Position numbers and translations under genes: made by a program. A DNA stretch of 64,000 bases from Planctomycetota bacterium (lineage in GTDB: Bacteria; Planctomycetota; UBA1135; GCA-002686595). Below, piece by piece: positions 33,850-43,146 of the stretch (the first letter of the stretch is position 1; each line of letters opens with the position of its first letter). Location: the NCBI GenBank assembly GCA_021413885.1, contig JAIOPM010000060.1:19864-83863 (forward strand). Direction: 5' to 3'. Under the pieces are notes generated by a model, which was not told where the DNA came from, did not search any database, and saw only the letters and a program-made list of their open reading frames with translations.

Positions 33850-34701
33850 ATGGCGCGCGCGTCGACGACGTTCTTCTTGACCGCGAGCGCGTTGCTCGGC
33901 TTCGCCGCGAACTCGATCCTCTGTCGACTCGCGCTGGGGCAGGGAGCGATCGACGCGTTCTCGTTCACCGCGATCCGACTCGGCAGCGGCGCGCTTGCGC
34001 TCTTCGTCTTCGAGCGTGCGAGCCGCGGTTCGCGCACCGAGCCGTCCGGCGCGAACGCGCTCTCGGCGTTCTGCCTCGCCGCGTACGCGGTGTGCTTCTC
34101 GATCGCGTACTTGGCGATAGGCGCGGGGATCGGCGCGTTGGTGCTCTTCGGCGCGGTGCAAGCGACGATGTTCGGTTGGAGCTTCACGACCGGCGTGCGA
34201 CCGCGCGCGTTGGAGTGGATCGGCGTCGCGGTCGCGCTCGGCGGCCTCGCGTGGTTGACCGTGCCCGGAGCGAGCGCGCCCGATCCGTTCGGGCTCGCGT
34301 CGATGGTGCTCGCGGGCGTCGCGTGGGGCGCGTACTCGCTGCGCGGTCGCGCGAGCCGTTTCCCGCTCGCCGCGACCGCCGGCAACTTCGCCGGCGCGGC
34401 GCCGATGGCGTGCGCGGCGCTCTTGTTCGGACTCGGCGAGCTGCATGCGTCGACGCGCGGCGTCGTGCTCGCGGTCGTCTCCGGAGTAGCGGCGTCCGGC
34501 CTCGGCTATTGCCTCTGGTACCGCGCGTTGCCGGCGCTCGGCGCGACGCGCGCGGGCGTCGTGCAGTTGCTCGTGCCGATCCTCGCCGCGAGCGCGGCGT
34601 TGCCGTTGCTCGGCGAGCAACCGAATCCACGTCTCGTCGTGTCGGCCTGCGCGATCCTCGGCGGCGTCGGGCTCGCGCTCGTCGCACGCGGACGACGCTG
34701 A
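33850..34701 (+). CDS. EamA/DMT-family transporter
   Basis: A 283-aa inner-membrane protein with ten predicted helices in two EamA halves: first FFLTASALLGFAANSILCRLAL and AIRLGSGALALFVFER, second GLASMVLAGVAWGAYSLRGR and GVAASGLGYCLWYRALPALG. The length and repeat match drug/metabolite transporters, which export amino acids or related metabolites. It starts 23 bp after the aminotransferase, so the pair is likely co-transcribed; export of a product or analogue of that enzyme is a guess. Confidence 0.9.
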   Translation: MARASTTFFLTASALLGFAANSILCRLALGQGAIDAFSFTAIRLGSGALALFVFERASRGSRTEPSGANALSAFCLAAYAVCFSIAYLAIGAGIGALVLFGAVQATMFGWSFTTGVRPRALEWIGVAVALGGLAWLTVPGASAPDPFGLASMVLAGVAWGAYSLRGRASRFPLAATAGNFAGAAPMACAALLFGLGELHASTRGVVLAVVSGVAASGLGYCLWYRALPALGATRAGVVQLLVPILAASAALPLLGEQPNPRLVVSACAILGGVGLALVARGRR

Positions 34702-34742
34702 GGTCGAGCGCGAAGTTCGTCGCGACCGCGCGAGCGAGCTTC

Positions 34743-34748
34743 TATGCT
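34743..34748 (+). promoter_or_regulatory. -10-like hexamer TATGCT before the GT-C-like gene
   Basis: TATGCT ends 6 nt before ATG 34755 with no Shine-Dalgarno in between. No good -35 element at 16-18 bp. Confidence 0.4.
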
Positions 34749-34754
34749 CCCGCC

Positions 34755-36437
34755 ATGCGCAAGGCGCTCTGGGTCCTCGCCGCGGTGCTCGTGCTCGCGG
34801 CGCTCAAGCTCTCGCCAATCCGGTTCGCTGGGGCGTGGGCGGGCGATTCGTCGTCGCCGCGGTTCGAGACCGTCTTGTACGGCGCATGGATCCTCAAGGC
34901 ACTGCTCCTCGTTCACGCGGGCTTGGCGTTCCTCGCGGCGCGCGCTCGCAAGGACGAGCGCGACTTCGAGCCGTTGGTCGACGGCGCCGTCGTCGCGAAT
35001 GCGCCGCCGGGACTCGCGGAGCGGACCGCGGTGCTCGCGATCCTGTTGCTCGCGACCGCGCTGCGTTTTCATGCGCTCGACGACCAACTGTGGTTCGACG
35101 AGATCGACACGCTGGTGCACTACGCGCGTCGGCCGCTCGGCGTGATCGTCACCACGTTCGACAGCCAGAATCAGCATCTCCTGTACTCGGTGCTCGCGCG
35201 CACCTCGTGCGTCGTCTTCGGCGAGGGAGCGTTCGCGTTGCGCGCGCCGGCCGCGTTGTTCGGCGTGGCGAGCCTCTGGGCGCTGTGGCGTTTCGCGCGC
35301 CGTTTCGCGCCGCCGCGCGAGGCGCTGTTCGCGAGCGCGCTGCTCGCCGTCTCGTTCCACCACGTTTGGTTCTCGCAGAACGCGCGCGGCTACACCGGCT
35401 TGCTCTTCTTGACGTTGGTCGGCAGCGGCGCGTTCCTCGACTTGCTCACACGCCGTTCTCCGCGGAGCTTCGGTCCGATCGTCGTCTACGGAGCAGCGAT
35501 GGCGCTCGCGACGGCGGTCCACGTCACCGCGTTGTTCGTCGTCGCGGGACACGGACTGCTTTGGCTCGCGACGCTCGTCGCTTCGCGCTCGCGCAACGTA
35601 GGTGCGAATCGTTGGGCGCCCGCGTGGGGCTTCGCGCTGACCGCGAGCCTCGCGCTGCTCGTCTACGCGTTGGTGTTGCCGCAGTTCCCCGCGACGATGC
35701 TCGCGAAGTCGATGCCCGAAGCGGCGACCGAGTGGAAGAACCCGTTGTGGCTCGTCACCGAGACGTTGTCGGGTCTCGCGCGCGGAGTGCCCGGTGGTTG
35801 GGTCGCGCTCGGCGCGGGAGGCGCGGTGTTCGCATTGGGGTTCGCGAGCTACGCGCGGCAGAGTTGGGCGCTGGTCGCGCTCTTCTTCCTCGGCATCGTC
35901 GTGACCGCGACGGCGATCCTCGGACTGCACCACAATCTCTGGCCGCGCTTCTTCTTCTCGAGTGCCGGCTTTCTCGTCTTGGTCGCGTTGCGCGGCGTCT
36001 CCAGTTCGGTCGAGCTCCTCGCGCGCGGCTCGCTCGCTCGGCACGCGCAGCGTCTCGCGACCGTCGCCGGTCTTTGCGTGTGTCTCGCGGGCGCCGCGAC
36101 GGTGTCGCGCGCGTGGGGGCCGAAGCAGGATTTCGCGGGCGCCCTCGAGTACGTCCGCGCGAACGCGGCGTCGGGCGACGCGGTCGCGACGATCGAGATG
36201 ACCGATCTGCCGTACCAGGAGCTCTTCCACGCCGGTTGGGCGACGGTCGACTCGCTGGCGCAGCTCGAAGCGCTCGAACGCGCTCATCCGCGCACGTGGA
36301 TCGTCTACTGCACGCCGACATTCCTCGCCGCACGCCAACCGGAAGTGTGGCGACGGTTGCAGGACGAGTACTCGGAAGCGAAAGTTTTTCCCGGAACCGT
36401 CGGCGGCAGCGAGGTCGTCGTGAGAGTTCGCCGATAG
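34755..36437 (+). CDS. GT39/ArnT-like polytopic glycosyltransferase candidate
   Basis: A 560-aa membrane protein with about 11 helices. After the third helix the first periplasmic loop reads HALDDQLWFDEIDTLVHYAR; the acidic DE pair in this place is the catalytic signature of PMT/ArnT-type GT-C enzymes. SQNARGYTGLLFL downstream resembles the conserved S-Q-x-x-R-x-Y motif of that group. A soluble C-terminal part of about 115 residues (from KQDFAGALEYVRANAASGD) ends the protein. It should transfer a sugar from a polyprenyl-phosphate donor on the outer face. It is followed 17 bp later by a flippase-like gene. Confidence 0.87.
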   Translation: MRKALWVLAAVLVLAALKLSPIRFAGAWAGDSSSPRFETVLYGAWILKALLLVHAGLAFLAARARKDERDFEPLVDGAVVANAPPGLAERTAVLAILLLATALRFHALDDQLWFDEIDTLVHYARRPLGVIVTTFDSQNQHLLYSVLARTSCVVFGEGAFALRAPAALFGVASLWALWRFARRFAPPREALFASALLAVSFHHVWFSQNARGYTGLLFLTLVGSGAFLDLLTRRSPRSFGPIVVYGAAMALATAVHVTALFVVAGHGLLWLATLVASRSRNVGANRWAPAWGFALTASLALLVYALVLPQFPATMLAKSMPEAATEWKNPLWLVTETLSGLARGVPGGWVALGAGGAVFALGFASYARQSWALVALFFLGIVVTATAILGLHHNLWPRFFFSSAGFLVLVALRGVSSSVELLARGSLARHAQRLATVAGLCVCLAGAATVSRAWGPKQDFAGALEYVRANAASGDAVATIEMTDLPYQELFHAGWATVDSLAQLEALERAHPRTWIVYCTPTFLAARQPEVWRRLQDEYSEAKVFPGTVGGSEVVVRVRR

Positions 36438-36454
36438 GAGCCCGTTCTCCGCCC

Positions 36455-37519
36455 GTGTCCGCCACCGTGACTCCTCCCCAACCGCAGCTTCGTTCGTTCG
36501 CGCCGCCGAGCGCGGAAGCCTCCGTGCCTCCCGTGCGCACGAAGAAGAAGTTCGTCGTGCTCGCGATCAAGCTCGCGGTGACGATCGCATTCTTCGCGGT
36601 GCTCTTCGCGAAGGTGCGGTGGAGCGAGCTCTGGTCCCACGCGACGCGCATCGCGCCGACGACGTGGCTCGCGGTCTTCGCGTGCTTCCTCGCCGGCCAC
36701 GCGATCGGCGTGTTGAAGTGGCGCTACGCCGTCGCGCTCAGCCGCGCGCGTTTGTCGGTCGCCGACGCCGTGCAGTGCTACGCGGCCGGCATGTTCGCGA
36801 ATCTTTGCCTGCCGAGCATCGTCGGCGGCGACGCGGTCAAGGCGGTGCTCGCCGGACGCGCGACGAAGCGCTTCGAAGCCGCGGTGATCGGCGGCGCGAC
36901 CGAGCGCTTGATCGACACGTTCGCCTTGCTCGTGTTGATCGTCGTCGGCGCGCTCCTGTGCCGCGAATCGTTCCCCGGCTGGGCGCAGCAGACGTTCCTC
37001 GTCGGCGGCGTGATCGCCGCGGCGGGCGCGTTGCTCTTCCTGCCGTTGGTGCTGCGCGTGAAGCTCGAGCGTTGGCCGAAGAAGCTGCGGCGGCCGATCG
37101 CGAAGACGTTGGTCAGTCTGCGACGCCTCGCGCGCAAGCCGCTCGCCGCGCTGACGATTCTCGCGTTGTCGCTGCTCCTGCAGAGCTGGTTCGTGGTGCT
37201 CAACTCGTGGCTCGGTCGCGGGATCGGCGTCGACCTTCCGCTCGCGACGTGGTTCTTCGCGATCCCGTTCACCAAGGCGGTGACGTTGGTGCCGATCAGC
37301 TTCGGCGGCTTTGGTCTGCGCGAGAAGACGCTTGCCGGCCTCTTGTTCACGATCGCGGCGGTGCCGGAATCCCTCGGCGCGGCCTCGTCGATCCTGTGGC
37401 AGACCGTATTGGTCGCGACCGGTTTGCTCTGCGGTCTCCTCTTCTTCGCGCTCAGCCTGCGCGCGAATTCCCGAGTCGGTTCGCTCTTCGGCGCGACCAA
37501 GAAAGCTGCGCGTGGTTGA
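36455..37519 (+). CDS. UPF0104/lysylphosphatidylglycerol-synthase TM-region (flippase-like) protein
   Basis: A 354-aa membrane protein from GTG 36455. It has the AglD/LPG-synthase transmembrane family pattern: FACFLAGHAIGVLKWRYAV, YAAGMFANLCLPSIVGGDAV with the Gly-Gly-Asp signature, and ERLIDTFALLVLIVVGALL. Seven to eight helices follow a proline-rich cytoplasmic N-terminus of about 28 residues. Members act in glycolipid or lipid-linked sugar handling and are often called flippase-like; direct evidence is limited. It overlaps the next gene by 8 bp, linking it to a nucleotide-sugar-type flavoenzyme. Confidence 0.9.
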   Translation: MSATVTPPQPQLRSFAPPSAEASVPPVRTKKKFVVLAIKLAVTIAFFAVLFAKVRWSELWSHATRIAPTTWLAVFACFLAGHAIGVLKWRYAVALSRARLSVADAVQCYAAGMFANLCLPSIVGGDAVKAVLAGRATKRFEAAVIGGATERLIDTFALLVLIVVGALLCRESFPGWAQQTFLVGGVIAAAGALLFLPLVLRVKLERWPKKLRRPIAKTLVSLRRLARKPLAALTILALSLLLQSWFVVLNSWLGRGIGVDLPLATWFFAIPFTKAVTLVPISFGGFGLREKTLAGLLFTIAAVPESLGAASSILWQTVLVATGLLCGLLFFALSLRANSRVGSLFGATKKAARG

Positions 37520-38927
37520 ACCGCGGATCGTGATTCTCGGCGGCGGACCCGCAGGCGTCGGCGCGGCGTGGCAGCTCGCGAGACGGAAGAAGGCGCGCGC
37601 GACGGTCGTCGAGCGCGGCGCGACGTTCGGCGGCAACTCCGGCTCGTTCGAAGCGGCGGGGCAACGCCTCGACTTCGGCAGCCACCGTCTGCATCCCGCG
37701 ACCGAGCCGCACATCATGGCGGACATTCGCAAGTTGCTCGGCGACGAGCTGCTCGATCGTCCGCGACATGGACGGATTCGTCTGCTCGGCAAGTGGATCC
37801 ACTTCCCGCTGAAGCCGGTCGATCTCTTGCTGCGCCTCGACAAGAGCTTTGCGCTCGGTTCGTTGAAGGACGCGATCGCGAAGAAGCTCCCGGGCGCTCC
37901 CGCGGAAGGCGACACGTTCGCGTCGGTGTTGCGCGCGAACCTCGGGCCGACGATCTGCGATCACTTCTACTTTCCATACGCGGTGAAGCTGTGGGGCCAC
38001 GCGCCGGAGGAACTCTCAGGCATCCAAGCGCGTCGTCGCGTCTCCGCCGGCAACTTCGGCAAGCTCGTGAAGAAGGTCCTCGGCGCGGTGCCCGGCATGA
38101 AGAAGCCCGGCGCGGGCCGTTTCTTCTATCCGCGGCGCGGTTTCGGCGCGATCAGCGAAGCGTACGCGACCGAGGCGAAGAAGCAGGGCGCCGAGCTCCT
38201 CACGAACACCACGATGACGCGCGTCGAGCGTTCGGGCGAGACGTGGCGCGTGCACGTCGAGGCACAGGGCGCAAAGCAGGTGCTCGAAGCCGATCAACTG
38301 TGGTCGACGATCCCGATCACGTTGCTCGCGCGTGCGATGCAGCCCGCGGCGCCGAAGGAAGTGCTCGCCGCGACCGAGCGCATCTCCTACCGCGCGATGA
38401 TCCTCGTGTACGTGCAACTCCCGATCGACCAGTTCACCGAGTTCGACGCGCACTACTTCCCCGGCGCCGACACGCGCATCACGCGGCTCTCTGAGCCGAA
38501 GAACTACGCCGCGTTGACCGAGCCGCGCGGCAGCACCGTGCTCTGCGCCGAGTTGCCGTGCGCGGTCGGCGATCGCTTCTGGAAGATGACCGACGCCGAG
38601 CTCGGTCAACTCGTCGTCGACGATCTCGCCGCGAGCGGCATCCCGGTTCCAAAGACGCCGACCGCCGCGTTCACGCGTCGCTTGGGCCAGGCGTATCCGA
38701 TCTACCTCAACGGTTACGAGGAGCCGTTCAAAGCCCTCGACGGCTGGGCCGAGTCGCTGCCGAACGCGATCTCGTACGGACGCCAAGGTCTCTTCGCGCA
38801 CGACAACACGCACCATGCGCTCTTCATGGCGTACAGCGCGGTCGAGTGCTTCGAGGGCGGCAAGTTCGATCGCGCGAAGTGGACCGAGTTCCGCAAGATC
38901 TTCGCGACGCACGTCGTCGAGGATTGA
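37512..38927 (+). CDS. FAD-dependent UDP-galactopyranose mutase / protoporphyrinogen-oxidase-like protein
   Basis: A 471-aa flavoprotein starting GTG 37512, inside the end of the upstream gene. The FAD-binding glycine motif is IVILGGGPAGVGAAWQLA (about residues 5-22), followed by VVERGATFGGNSG and DFGSHRLHPATE. FYFPYAVKLWGHAPEELSG and RRGFGAISEAYATEAKKQG match the amine-oxidase-fold group that includes UGM-like proteins common in capsule and exopolysaccharide loci. It may make a furanose form of a sugar or oxidise a glycan precursor. Length (471) exceeds classical Glf (about 380), so mutase activity is uncertain. Convergent with the ABC permease gene. Confidence 0.85.
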   Translation: MVEPRIVILGGGPAGVGAAWQLARRKKARATVVERGATFGGNSGSFEAAGQRLDFGSHRLHPATEPHIMADIRKLLGDELLDRPRHGRIRLLGKWIHFPLKPVDLLLRLDKSFALGSLKDAIAKKLPGAPAEGDTFASVLRANLGPTICDHFYFPYAVKLWGHAPEELSGIQARRRVSAGNFGKLVKKVLGAVPGMKKPGAGRFFYPRRGFGAISEAYATEAKKQGAELLTNTTMTRVERSGETWRVHVEAQGAKQVLEADQLWSTIPITLLARAMQPAAPKEVLAATERISYRAMILVYVQLPIDQFTEFDAHYFPGADTRITRLSEPKNYAALTEPRGSTVLCAELPCAVGDRFWKMTDAELGQLVVDDLAASGIPVPKTPTAAFTRRLGQAYPIYLNGYEEPFKALDGWAESLPNAISYGRQGLFAHDNTHHALFMAYSAVECFEGGKFDRAKWTEFRKIFATHVVED

Positions 38928-38933
38928 CGCGAG

Positions 38934-41453
38934 CTAGGTCGCGCGCAGACTTTCGATCGGGCGCGTCGCGAGAGAGCGCGCCGTCGCCGCGATGCCGCAC
39001 GCGGCGGCGAGCAGCGCGGTGAGAACGGCGGCGAGCGGCAACCAGGTCCACGGCAGGTCGATGCCGAGCTCGATCACGCGCTCGAAGAAGCCCCATGCGA
39101 GCGCGAACGCTGCCGTGGCTCCGAGCACGCCCGCGACGAGGCCGAGCAACGCGAACTCGACGGCGAAAAGTCCCGTGACGCCGGCGCGCGTCACGCCGAG
39201 CGTCTTGAGCAACGCGACTTCGCGTCCGCGGCGCAACGCGGTCGAGCTCGCGACTCCCGCGAGGATCACCAGTCCGGTGACGACGGTGAAGAGCCCGAGC
39301 ACGCGCACCGCGAGCCCGAGCCGTCCGAGCACCGCCGCGACCTTCTCGAGGATCGAGCGCATGCGCAGCATCGTCACGTTCGGCGCGAGGCGCGCAAGTT
39401 CATCCTGCACCGCATTCTCGCTCTCCGCGTCGATGCGCGCGGCGCCAAGCAACGCATGCGGCGCGTCGTCGAGCGCACCCGGCTCCGCGACCAGGAAGAA
39501 GTTGATCTGGAAGCTCTCCCACTCGACGTCGCGCAAACTCGTGACGACGAACGTCTTCGGCACGCCTTGCACGTCGAACTCGAGCTTCGAACCGAGGTGC
39601 GCGCCGATGCGCTCGGCGAACCCTTCCTCGAGACTGATCTCGAACGCGTTCGGATCGCTCCACAACTGGCCCGCGACGACGTGGTTGCTCGACGGGAGTT
39701 CCGAGAGCCACGTGATGCGCTGCTCGCGCGTCGACCAACGCCCGCGGCGCCGGCGTTCGCCGCTCGGTGCGTCGCTCGAGTCCGCGTCGACCGACGTCAA
39801 GCGCGCGGTCAGCATCGGCACGCTTGTGATCGATGTCGCTCCGTGCGCGGCGAGCGCGCGTTCGACGTCCGCCCATTGATCGGGCTGCACGTCGAGGAAG
39901 AACGTCGTCGGCGCGTCGGCGGGGACGGCCGTGCCGAGCTTGCGCGAGAGTTCGCGCTCGACGAGCGCCGTCGAAACGACCACGAGCACGCCGAAGCCGA
40001 GCGCGAGCGCCGCGCCGAGCACTCCGGCGCCGGGCCGCGCGAGCGCGGCGATGCCATGCACGAGGTAGGGGCTCATCCGTTCGCGCGGCAAACGCGCGGC
40101 GAGCCGCGTGAGTCCGTACGCGCCGAGCGCGAGCAACCCCGCGAGGGCGCCGAGTCCGGCGGTGAACCATGCCGCGATCGCGAGGTCTTCGCTCTGCGCC
40201 CACGCCGCCGCGAAGATGCCGCTCGCGAGCAGGACGAACGCGCTCCAACTCACCAGTCGCGGCGCGGGCAGCGGCTCCGCTTCCTGCCGCAGCACGCGCG
40301 CCGGCGACACGCGCCAGATCGCGACCAGCGCGGGCAGGCTGAACACGAGCGCGACGCCGACGCCGAGCCCGATGCCGCGCAGGATCGGCAGCGCTTGCCA
40401 ATGGATCACGAGGCCCGCGGGCAGGATCTCCTTCGCGAAACTCGGCGCCGCGAGCGGAACGAGACTGCCCGCGAGTCCGCCGAGCGCGCTCGCGACGAGC
40501 GCGAGCAACACGACGTTGCCGGCGTAGAGCGCGAGCACTTCGCGCGGCCGATATCCGATGCAGCGCAACACCGCGACCGCCGCCGTGCGCTCCGCGATCC
40601 ACGCGCGCACGATCATCGCGACGCCGATGCCGCCGAGGATCAACGAGAGCAACGCGATCAGACCGAGGTAACGCTCGACGCGTTCGACCGCGCGCCGCAC
40701 GGTCGGTTGGCCGTCGCGGTACGTCTCGAGGCGCAGGTACTCGCCGCCGTCGACGCAAACGCGTAACGCGGCCGACCACGTTTCGATGTCGTCCATCGGC
40801 TCGCCGCCGTCGTAGCGGAAGAACGCGAGGTGGCCGAGGCGCGCGCCGAAACCGCCGAGCTCCGCGCGCGCGAGTCCGTCGAGCGCGAGGAACACGCGCG
40901 GCCCGACGCTGAACGCGAAGCCCATGCGGCCGGGCTCGGAGCTCACCGTGCCGGCGATCGAGAAGCGCGCCGCGCCGATCGAGAGCTCGTCGCCGACCGC
41001 GAGGTCGAGCATCGCGAGCAACTCGGGTCCGACGACGCACGTCTGCGGCGTCAGGAGTTCGGCGAGCAGTCGATCGGGAGCGAGCTCGACCTTGCCGTAC
41101 AACGGATACCGTCCGGCGACCGCGAAGACTTCGACCAACTGACTGCGGCCGGTGCTCGCCGAGGAAGCCATCGTCACGACTTCGGTCGCGTCGGTGCGTT
41201 CGTGGCGGATCCCGAGCAGCGTGTGCTGTTGCTCGAGCTCGTTCGGCAACGGCCGCGTCGACTTCACGACCAGATCGGCGCCGAGCAGCTCGCGCGCTTG
41301 CACGCGGATGCCGCTTTCGATCGCATCGCGCAGCGCGGAGACGCCGACGATCGCCGTGACGCCGAGCGCGAGGCACGCACCGAAGAAGCCGAGCCGCCCG
41401 CGCGCGCCGCGCGACTCGCGCCAAGCCGAGACGGCGATCGAGCGGACGTTCAC
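38934..41453 (-). CDS. FtsX/MacB-type ABC transporter permease (double FtsX domain)
   Basis: An 839-aa membrane protein. An N-terminal helix (LGFFGACLALGVTAIVGVSAL) leads to a periplasmic MacB-PCD domain (about 45-240), then three to four helices forming FtsX domain 1, a second periplasmic domain (about 500-690) and FtsX domain 2 (VLGLFTVVTGLVILAGVASS, ALRRGREVALLKTLGVTRAG). This double organisation matches the large permeases of the LolC/E-like and YbbP-like class, which move lipoproteins or hydrophobic molecules from the membrane. Its start overlaps the ATPase stop by four bases, so the two form one transporter. Confidence 0.92.
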   Translation of the reverse strand: MNVRSIAVSAWRESRGARGRLGFFGACLALGVTAIVGVSALRDAIESGIRVQARELLGADLVVKSTRPLPNELEQQHTLLGIRHERTDATEVVTMASSASTGRSQLVEVFAVAGRYPLYGKVELAPDRLLAELLTPQTCVVGPELLAMLDLAVGDELSIGAARFSIAGTVSSEPGRMGFAFSVGPRVFLALDGLARAELGGFGARLGHLAFFRYDGGEPMDDIETWSAALRVCVDGGEYLRLETYRDGQPTVRRAVERVERYLGLIALLSLILGGIGVAMIVRAWIAERTAAVAVLRCIGYRPREVLALYAGNVVLLALVASALGGLAGSLVPLAAPSFAKEILPAGLVIHWQALPILRGIGLGVGVALVFSLPALVAIWRVSPARVLRQEAEPLPAPRLVSWSAFVLLASGIFAAAWAQSEDLAIAAWFTAGLGALAGLLALGAYGLTRLAARLPRERMSPYLVHGIAALARPGAGVLGAALALGFGVLVVVSTALVERELSRKLGTAVPADAPTTFFLDVQPDQWADVERALAAHGATSITSVPMLTARLTSVDADSSDAPSGERRRRGRWSTREQRITWLSELPSSNHVVAGQLWSDPNAFEISLEEGFAERIGAHLGSKLEFDVQGVPKTFVVTSLRDVEWESFQINFFLVAEPGALDDAPHALLGAARIDAESENAVQDELARLAPNVTMLRMRSILEKVAAVLGRLGLAVRVLGLFTVVTGLVILAGVASSTALRRGREVALLKTLGVTRAGVTGLFAVEFALLGLVAGVLGATAAFALAWGFFERVIELGIDLPWTWLPLAAVLTALLAAACGIAATARSLATRPIESLRAT

Positions 41454-42151
41454 GGCGTCGCGACGCCCGCGCCGGATTCGATGCGCTCGATCCGCCCGGC
41501 GCGCAGGTGGATGCGGCGATCGGCGAGCCGCGCGACCTCGCGATCGTGCGTGACGAGCACCAGCGTCGAGCCCTCCTTCGCGCGCAGCTCGGCGAGCAAC
41601 TCGAGGATCCGCGCGCCGGTCGCGACGTCGAGGTTGCCGGTCGGTTCGTCGGCGAAGAGGATCGCGGGCCGCGGCGCGAACGCGCGCGCGACGGCGACGC
41701 GCTGTTGCTCGCCGCCCGAGAGCTGCGACGGATAGTGGTGGAGCCGATCCGCGAGACCGACGGCGCCGAGCAGTTCGATCGCGCGCTCACGCGCATTCGC
41801 GACGCGCGCGAGTTCGAGCGGCAGCAGCGTGTTCTCGAGCGCCGTCAAATTGCCGAGCAGCTGGAACGACTGGAACACGAACCCGACCTTGCGCCGGCGC
41901 AGCAGCGCGAGCGCGTCCTCGTCGAGTCCGTCGATGCGCTCGCCGTCGATGCGCACTTCGCCCGCGGTCGGCCGATCGAGGCCGGCGAGCAAGCCGAGCA
42001 ACGTCGACTTGCCGCTGCCCGACGGCCCGAGGATCGCGACGAACTCGCCGGCTTCGATCGCGAGGTCGACGCCGTCGAGGATCGTCAACATCTGCGAGCC
42101 CGACGGCAGCCGCTTGACGACGTGGCGACACTCGATGCGCGGCGCGGACAT
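41450..42151 (-). CDS. ABC transporter ATP-binding protein, LolD/MacB/YbbA type
   Basis: A 233-aa ATPase from ATG 42151; an upstream in-frame start would add 13 residues. Walker A is LGPSGSGKSTLLG (about residues 44-56), the Q-loop FVFQSFQLLG, signature LSGGEQQRVAVARA, Walker B AILFADEPTGNLD and the switch His in VLVTHDRE. The PTGNLD run is typical of the lipoprotein/macrolide export subfamily that pairs with FtsX-type permeases. It overlaps the 839-aa permease by four bases. A TACGCT -10-like hexamer lies 9 nt before the start on the minus strand. Confidence 0.95.
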   Translation of the reverse strand: MSAPRIECRHVVKRLPSGSQMLTILDGVDLAIEAGEFVAILGPSGSGKSTLLGLLAGLDRPTAGEVRIDGERIDGLDEDALALLRRRKVGFVFQSFQLLGNLTALENTLLPLELARVANARERAIELLGAVGLADRLHHYPSQLSGGEQQRVAVARAFAPRPAILFADEPTGNLDVATGARILELLAELRAKEGSTLVLVTHDREVARLADRRIHLRAGRIERIESGAGVATP

Positions 42152-42242
42152 GGGCCTAGAAGCGTAGACCGCGCGAGCGCGCGATCCCACGTCGAGACTG
42201 GAACCTCGTTACGCTGCGGCGTACGAAGTGCCGGAGTTCTCC

Positions 42243-42998
42243 ATGATGTCTCGTCCTTCATCGATCGTTTTGTTCGTCGCTCTGCTCGCCGCGTGCGCAC
42301 GCGAGCCGGAGCCCGTGCCCGCTTTGCCGGGTGAGCGCGAATCGACCGCCGCCGAGCGGGAGGCCGCGCAGGAAAGTCGCGAAACGCACGCATCGAGCAG
42401 CGACCTCGCGATTCCGAGCGATGCGCCGCTCGTCATCTTCCTCGGCGACAGCCTCGCCGCCGGCCTGCATCTCTCGGCCGAAGACGCGTTCCCCGCGGTG
42501 CTGCAGCGCGAGCTCGCGCGCGACGGCAAGCCGTTCCGACTCGTCAACGCTGGCGTCAGCGGCGACACCAGCGCCGGCGGTTTGCGGCGCGTCGATTGGG
42601 TGTTGTCGCAGGCGCCCGCGGTGCTCGTGATCGAACTCGGCGCGAACGACGGCCTGCGCGGGCAGAGTGTCGCGTCGGTCGAACAGAATCTGCGCGGCAT
42701 CGTCGAACGCGCCAAGACGAAGGGCGCGAACGTGTTGCTGCTCGGCGTGCGTCTGCCTCCGAGCCTCGGCGACGACTACGTGCAGGCGTTCGAGGAGATC
42801 TATCCGCGCGTCGCGAAGGACGAGCGCATCGCGTTCGTGCCGTTCTTCATGCAGGGCGTCGGTGGCGTGCCGGAGATGTTGCTCGAGGACGGGCTCCACC
42901 CGAACCGCGCCGGCCACGAGCGCATCGCCGCGAAGATCGCGCCGGAGTTGCGCGCGTTGCTCGACGCTCGCGGCGCGGCGAACCCGTCGCAACGCTGA
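42243..42998 (+). CDS. TesA-like SGNH/GDSL lipase-esterase, lipoprotein
   Basis: A 251-aa protein; ATG 42243 or the adjacent ATG 42246 follow GGAG at 42233-42236. It has a lipoprotein signal (SIVLFVALLAACA, Cys at about residue 17), then an Ala/Glu-rich linker. The SGNH blocks are VIFLGDSLAAGL (Ser nucleophile), NAGVSGDTSAGG (Gly), ELGANDGLRG (Asn) and DGLHPNRAGH (Asp and His). It matches arylesterase/thioesterase TesA. The enzyme should act on acyl esters at the outer or inner membrane surface. Divergent from the ABC ATPase gene. Confidence 0.92.
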   Translation: MMSRPSSIVLFVALLAACAREPEPVPALPGERESTAAEREAAQESRETHASSSDLAIPSDAPLVIFLGDSLAAGLHLSAEDAFPAVLQRELARDGKPFRLVNAGVSGDTSAGGLRRVDWVLSQAPAVLVIELGANDGLRGQSVASVEQNLRGIVERAKTKGANVLLLGVRLPPSLGDDYVQAFEEIYPRVAKDERIAFVPFFMQGVGGVPEMLLEDGLHPNRAGHERIAAKIAPELRALLDARGAANPSQR

Positions 42999-43146
42999 AA
43001 AGGCGCGAAGCTCACGCGCTGCCGCGCTACCTGATGCGTACGTCGCGTTCGCGAGGCGAGTTGCACACGGTTCGGCGAACGAAGCGATGATGGACGGTCG
43101 TTTCCTAGAGACCGCATTCGTCGTCCCTTCACTCCGGAATCGCGCC

